Source: a bacterium
Lineage (GTDB): Bacteria; Hydrogenedentota; Hydrogenedentia; Hydrogenedentiales; SLHB01
Length of the DNA: 9,694 nt
Reading direction: 5' to 3'
NCBI GenBank assembly: GCA_024231375.1
Contig: JAAEQP010000372.1
Location: 1-9,694 of the forward strand
Below, one piece after another: positions 6,925-9,694 of the stretch. The number at the start of each line of letters is the position of its first letter. Within the stretch, counting starts at the first letter, position 1. Under the pieces are notes generated by a model, which worked only from the letters and a program-made list of their open reading frames with translations, was not told the origin of the DNA and did no database searches. The translations under genes and the position numbers were made by a program.

Positions 6925-8210
6925 TTCGCGGTTGCCGCCAGCTCCTTCTTCTTGGCCGTCACGGTTTCGAACAAGGCCTCCACCCGCACGGCAATGCGCG
7001 CCGTGTCGGACGGCGCGTAGTCCGTCTCGATGCGCAGGTACGGCAGGCCGAGTTCATCTTCCGCGAGGCGTTTGATGCGTTGCGCCTCCACATCGTAGGT
7101 GATGCACGCCTGCCAGACGAGGTCGACGATGCAGTCGGCACGGTACTCGGCCGCCAACTCGCGCAACAGATCGAGGCGCCGGTCGTTGTGGGTCATGACC
7201 GAGCACGGCAAGTGGAAGTACTTCTCCGCCACCGCGCGCAGGGGGTCTGGCGCGGCTTCGTCCACATCCTCCATGATCGGCTTCACGCCGACACACGACT
7301 CCAGGCTCACAACCAAGCCGCCATGGTCCTCCACGATGTCGAGCACGCGCTCGGCCCCGTGGGCCATGGGCACACCGGTCATCAGCACCCGCACGCGGTC
7401 ATCGTCGCCGCCTTCGGCGTTGGCGTATAGCGCGAGGGCCTTCTCATACTGGGCGAGATCGGCGCAGATCCCCGAGATGCTGCTCTTGAACTCCAGCAAC
7501 TCGCGGCCGGTCAACGGCGGGTCGTCCCGCTTCATGGTCGCCGCCAATTCGCGACGCAGCCTTCGTTCGCGGTTCATCACCTTGATGGCGTCCCGCAACC
7601 CGTCGTCCGTGACCGACGCTCCGAACTTCCGCTCCAGTTCCTCCTTGAACTTGCGCAGCTCCGCTTCCCAATGGGCGAATGCGTCGGCGTCGTCCGCCTT
7701 CTGCGGGAGTTCGAGGATGTACATGGGCCGCGTTTCGCCCATGAGCTCGTACATCTTCTTCTTGCCGTCGCACGTGGTCTCCGCCACGATCAGATCCGCC
7801 ATTTCCAGAAACGGATTCGACTTCTGCACGTGGTACCCGAACGTCGACTTGATGAGCGGGCACAGGTTGGATGGCAACGTGCGTTCGGCGTCGGCGATGG
7901 TCGCATCCGACCCGCCGCACAGACATACCGGCACACCGCCCGCCGCCATGATCAGTTCGCGCGGCGTGTACTCGCACATGATGCCCACGACGGGTTTGCC
8001 CGCCGCTTTATGTTCGTTCGCGTAGTCGAGACAATGCCCGATCATATTCGCAAAGTACGCCTGCGGGCACTCGGAGTCCGCAGCCGCGCCGCCTCCCGAG
8101 CAACAGGCACTCGCCGCCGGTTTCGCGCTGGCGCAGCACGGCGACGCGGGTGGGTTACACGGGTCGGTCGGGTCCAGGTTCGCTTCTTTCTTGGGTCCAC
8201 ACTGGCTCAT
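6921..8210 (-). CDS. Double-cubane-cluster-protein-like (YjiM-type) 2-hydroxyacyl-CoA dehydratase family protein
   Basis: A 429-residue protein closely resembling the YjiM/double-cubane cluster protein (DCCP) branch. That branch is known in Carboxydothermus to carry an [8Fe-9S] double cubane and to reduce small molecules such as acetylene with an ATP-driven reductase. Visible segments are GIMCEYTPRELIMAAGGVPV (76-95), LCGGSD (97-102), NLCPLIKSTFGY (115-126), AETTCDGKKKMYELM (143-157), VLMTGVPMAHGAERVLDIVE (275-294), LESCVGVK (303-310), LPCSVMTHNDRRLDLL (334-349), WQACITYDVEAQRIKR (366-381) and RIETDYAPSDTARIAVRVEA (393-412). Candidate ligands are Cys79, 98, 117, 147, 306, 336 and 369. An extra N-terminal tail of about 48 residues holds seven cysteines including two CC pairs. 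The ATG at 8210 follows an AAGGAA 10 bases upstream, which itself sits beside the preceding gene's stop. The activator three genes downstream is the natural electron donor. Confidence 0.93.
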   Translation of the reverse strand: MSQCGPKKEANLDPTDPCNPPASPCCASAKPAASACCSGGGAAADSECPQAYFANMIGHCLDYANEHKAAGKPVVGIMCEYTPRELIMAAGGVPVCLCGGSDATIADAERTLPSNLCPLIKSTFGYHVQKSNPFLEMADLIVAETTCDGKKKMYELMGETRPMYILELPQKADDADAFAHWEAELRKFKEELERKFGASVTDDGLRDAIKVMNRERRLRRELAATMKRDDPPLTGRELLEFKSSISGICADLAQYEKALALYANAEGGDDDRVRVLMTGVPMAHGAERVLDIVEDHGGLVVSLESCVGVKPIMEDVDEAAPDPLRAVAEKYFHLPCSVMTHNDRRLDLLRELAAEYRADCIVDLVWQACITYDVEAQRIKRLAEDELGLPYLRIETDYAPSDTARIAVRVEALFETVTAKKKELAATAK

Positions 8211-8229
8211 GGCTGTTGCGTTCCTTTCC

Positions 8230-9033
8230 TTACTGCTTGCGCGCCACGAACAGACCTTGCGCGATCTTGCCGGCGCCGGCCAGTTCCTGCATGAACACCA
8301 TTTCCCCGCCCATGGCGGCCATGAGTTCGGTGTCCCACCCGATGATCTTCAAGGCGTCGTAGGTCAACTGCATGTTCAGCATGTTGAGGTAGAGGTCTAC
8401 GTGCGGCTTGAACCGGCCCGTGTCCTCGGCGTGTTCCACGCTGCATCCGTGCTCGCCCAACAACGCTTCGTAGCCGGGGATACTCTGGAGCGAGGGGAAC
8501 TTCATGAAGGTCATGAACCGTTCGGCCTCGGCAGCATCGAGACCCGCCGGTCCTTCCACCCAATCGGTGAAGGCGATGGTGCCGCCGGGCTTCACCAGGC
8601 GCGCGGCTTCGGCAATCATGGCGTTCTTGTCTTCCACGTAGCACCACGCATCCTCGCCCCACACGAAATCGGCACTGTCCGAAGGGAGCCCGGTGTCGCA
8701 CACATCGGCCAGGACGAGCTGGAGTTGGTCCGACAAGCCTTCGTCGGCAACCCGTTGCCGGCCCGTCTCGATCATGCGTTCGGTCATGTCCACGCCCGTC
8801 ATCTGTGCCACGCCATGGAAACGGGCAAGGAACCGCATGCCCGCGCCTGTGCAGCAGCAGAAATCAACGCCCGTCGTGCCCGCGCCGATTCCGGATTTCT
8901 CCGCGAGATCCATGGACGACGCGAACCCACCGATGTGGATCTGTTCGCCCATGACCAGTTCCCACAACTGACCTTCCGCCCCGTTGTACACATCTTTCAC
9001 GTTCGTCGCGCTCATCGTCTGCAAGGTCTTCAT
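8230..9033 (-). CDS. Class I SAM-dependent methyltransferase, probable small-molecule (amine?) methyltransferase
   Basis: A 267-residue methyltransferase expected to transfer a methyl group from S-adenosylmethionine to a small substrate. The N-terminal LWELVMGEQIHIGGF (23-37) resembles the GGEDIHIG-type segment of glycine/sarcosine/dimethylglycine and related N-methyltransferases. Motif I is VDFCCCTGAGMR (56-67), followed by TGVDMTERMIETGRQR (79-94), the VLADVCD strand (107-113), WGEDAWCYVEDK (125-136) for the substrate/SAM floor, and LVKPGGTIAFTDW (146-158). In motif I both glycines of the usual G-C-G are Cys, giving CCC at 59-61. The ATG at 9033 was chosen because AGGGGAAG lies just upstream. 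The frame extends to a TTG at 9084, but that would start inside the terminator's T-tract. It is the first gene of the operon, 19 bases from the DCCP-like gene. The actual substrate cannot be read from the sequence. Confidence 0.88.
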   Translation of the reverse strand: MKTLQTMSATNVKDVYNGAEGQLWELVMGEQIHIGGFASSMDLAEKSGIGAGTTGVDFCCCTGAGMRFLARFHGVAQMTGVDMTERMIETGRQRVADEGLSDQLQLVLADVCDTGLPSDSADFVWGEDAWCYVEDKNAMIAEAARLVKPGGTIAFTDWVEGPAGLDAAEAERFMTFMKFPSLQSIPGYEALLGEHGCSVEHAEDTGRFKPHVDLYLNMLNMQLTYDALKIIGWDTELMAAMGGEMVFMQELAGAGKIAQGLFVARKQ

Positions 9034-9082
9034 GTCTTCCCCTTTCACTGCTTTGAGGATCCCCCGCGACCCATTGCCACAC

Positions 9083-9114
9083 AAAAAACGGCCGCCCGCG
9101 GATGCGGACGGCCG
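9083..9114 (-). terminator. Rho-independent terminator of the right-edge gene
   Basis: Read on the minus strand, an 11-bp stem (CGGCCGTCCGC with GCGGGCGGCCG, one G-U pair) closes a 4-base loop and is followed at once by six T residues. It begins 22 bases after the TAA at 9137-9139 and 142 bases after the TGA at 9257-9259, so it fits the longer reading of that gene. It also separates that gene from the methyltransferase operon. Confidence 0.92.
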
Positions 9115-9136
9115 GATCGGTCTCTATCCCGTGTCG

Positions 9137-9694
9137 TTAGAACTTCACGGTTTGCTTCTCCAACTTCATTTCGAACGGACCGACTTGATAGGTGCATAGA
9201 ATGAAATACTCGGTGTTGAGTTTGGGACCACGCCATGTGGCCGAACAACTGAATCCTCACCCATATTCGAAGGTGCCTTGAGTGACCACCTTCCCGTCGG
9301 CCTTCACGATCTTGTACTTCGCCTCCTTCGGCCTTCGGCCCGACAGGGGCAGCTTCGTCCGCCGGCCCTGCATATGCGCGATGTCGATGACCTGCTCGTG
9401 GGCCTGACCACGGATGTTGAGATTCATGGGCAGGTCGGTCATCTGCCCTGCCTTCACCCGCTGGACGTGATGGGGGCTGATATCCACGGTCGGCGTGAAG
9501 GGTGCGCCGAAGGCCACGGTCCCGCCGCTGTCCGACAGGTCCGAAGCGGGCGTGTTGCCCGTTCCGTAGGCCACGAGCCCCCAGAGGTCGCCTTGCTCGT
9601 CGTTGCGGAGCGCCCGATACTTCGCCGGGATGTAGCTGCCCGCCGGCACCGTAATCTGCGTGCCGGGCTGGTACAACATGATGCACGTGTCCGA
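9137..9694 (-). CDS. C-terminal part of probable exported beta-rich protein with in-frame TGA (candidate selenoprotein), 5' end outside window
   Basis: The frame is open to the right edge of the window, so the N-terminus and any signal peptide are not visible. The first internal Met codon (9679) need not be the start. The visible 185 codons read as a beta-strand-rich, small-residue-rich sequence: ITVPAGSYIPAKYRAL, DLWGLVAYGTGN, VDISPHHVQRVKAGQMTDLP, KYKIVKADGKVVTQGTFEYG. This resembles Ig-like or carboxypeptidase-regulatory-like repeats of exported proteins, but I do not recognise the family. After TFEYG the frame meets TGA (9257-9259) and then continues for 39 codons (GFSCSATWRGPKLNTEY, later GPFEMKLEKQTVKF) to TAA at 9137-9139. 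The continuation reads like protein of the same style, with Trp, paired aromatics and an alternating strand pattern, and ends just before a strong terminator. The TGA would give U-G-F-S-C, a U-x3-C arrangement. If the TGA is a true stop, the gene ends at 9257. Confidence 0.6.
9219..9250 (-). promoter_or_regulatory. Possible bacterial SECIS-like stem-loop downstream of the in-frame TGA
   Basis: On the minus strand GGCCAC (9242-9237) can pair with GTGGTC (9231-9226, one G-U) around the 5-base loop ATGGC. An outer AGTT/AACT pairing (9250-9247 with 9222-9219) extends it. The apical loop begins 20 bases after the TGA and contains two guanines, a distance compatible with known bacterial SECIS elements. 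The guanines are at loop positions 3 and 4 rather than 1 or 2, so this is a marginal match. Confidence 0.35.

Larger units (their letters stand above)
3801..9033 (-). other. Putative five-gene operon: methyltransferase, three HgdB/YjiM-family proteins, ATPase activator
   Basis: Five consecutive minus-strand genes are separated by 19 bases (methyltransferase to DCCP-like), then by 4-base overlaps ATGA (6921-6924), ATGA (5947-5950) and GTGA (4568-4571). The block is bounded upstream by an intrinsic terminator of the preceding gene and downstream by a convergent gene. I infer one transcript and coupled translation. No confident promoter was recognised in the 49 bases between the terminator and the first start. 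The first gene may have a weak promoter there, or be reached by read-through. Confidence 0.8.

Noticed and set aside
6061..7020. Plus-strand open frame of 319 codons opposite the dehydratase-family genes
   Set aside because: Composition is typical of an antisense shadow (rich in Arg, His and Gly), and it spans the junction of two well-supported minus-strand genes.
3801..9033. Reading the operon as a benzoyl-CoA reductase or hydroxyglutarate fermentation cluster
   Set aside because: There is only one activator type, no CoA-transferase, ligase, ETF or ferredoxin gene, and the best-recognised subunit is DCCP/YjiM-like rather than HgdAB or BcrBC.
9034..9084. 17-residue N-terminal extension of the methyltransferase from a TTG at 9084
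   Set aside because: The start would lie inside the T-tract of the upstream terminator; the ATG at 9033 has a good ribosome-binding site.
8191..9204. Plus-strand open frame of 337 codons opposite the methyltransferase
   Set aside because: It runs through the intrinsic terminator and across two genes on the other strand and shows no domain.

Overview
The window is GC-rich bacterial DNA (roughly 60-65% GC by eye). It is densely packed, has Shine-Dalgarno-type start sites, and contains no rRNA, tRNA, CRISPR array or insertion sequence that I can see. The gene content (GDP-mannose supply for surface glycans, a large multi-pass membrane protein, oxygen-sensitive Fe-S reductase relatives) suggests an anaerobic or facultatively anaerobic, probably Gram-negative, environmental bacterium. 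The phylum cannot be fixed from this sequence.

Left part, plus strand. A single-domain mannose-1-phosphate guanylyltransferase (133-1254) starts behind a tandemly duplicated ribosome-binding site. After a 108-base gap comes an 810-residue membrane protein (1363-3795) with a spermidine-synthase-like Rossmann domain between two sets of membrane helices. It ends 5 bases from the convergent end of the next block.

Centre, minus strand (read right to left, 9033 to 3801). A tight five-gene operon encodes a class I SAM-dependent methyltransferase; a double-cubane-cluster-protein-like member of the 2-hydroxyacyl-CoA dehydratase family (YjiM type) with an added Cys-rich tail; two further, shorter and longer, divergent members of the same family; and one HgdC/YjiL-type ATPase activator with both cluster cysteines. 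The last three junctions are 4-base start/stop overlaps (ATGA, ATGA, GTGA), which points to coupled translation and a shared function. The expected logic is that the activator uses ATP hydrolysis to push low-potential electrons into Fe-S clusters of the three dehydratase-like proteins. No CoA-transferase, ETF, acyl-CoA dehydrogenase or other acyl-CoA gene is present in the window, so the substrate may not be an acyl-CoA. The methyltransferase may prepare or modify a small substrate. I regard this as the most likely undescribed system here.

Right edge, minus strand. The 3' part of a probably exported beta-rich protein runs in from outside the window. Its frame meets a TGA at 9257-9259 but continues open for 39 more codons to a TAA at 9137. 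A strong intrinsic terminator (9083-9114) starts 22 bases after that TAA. A stem-loop with its apical loop 20 bases beyond the TGA makes selenocysteine insertion a real possibility. A sequencing error or a nonsense mutation are the alternatives.
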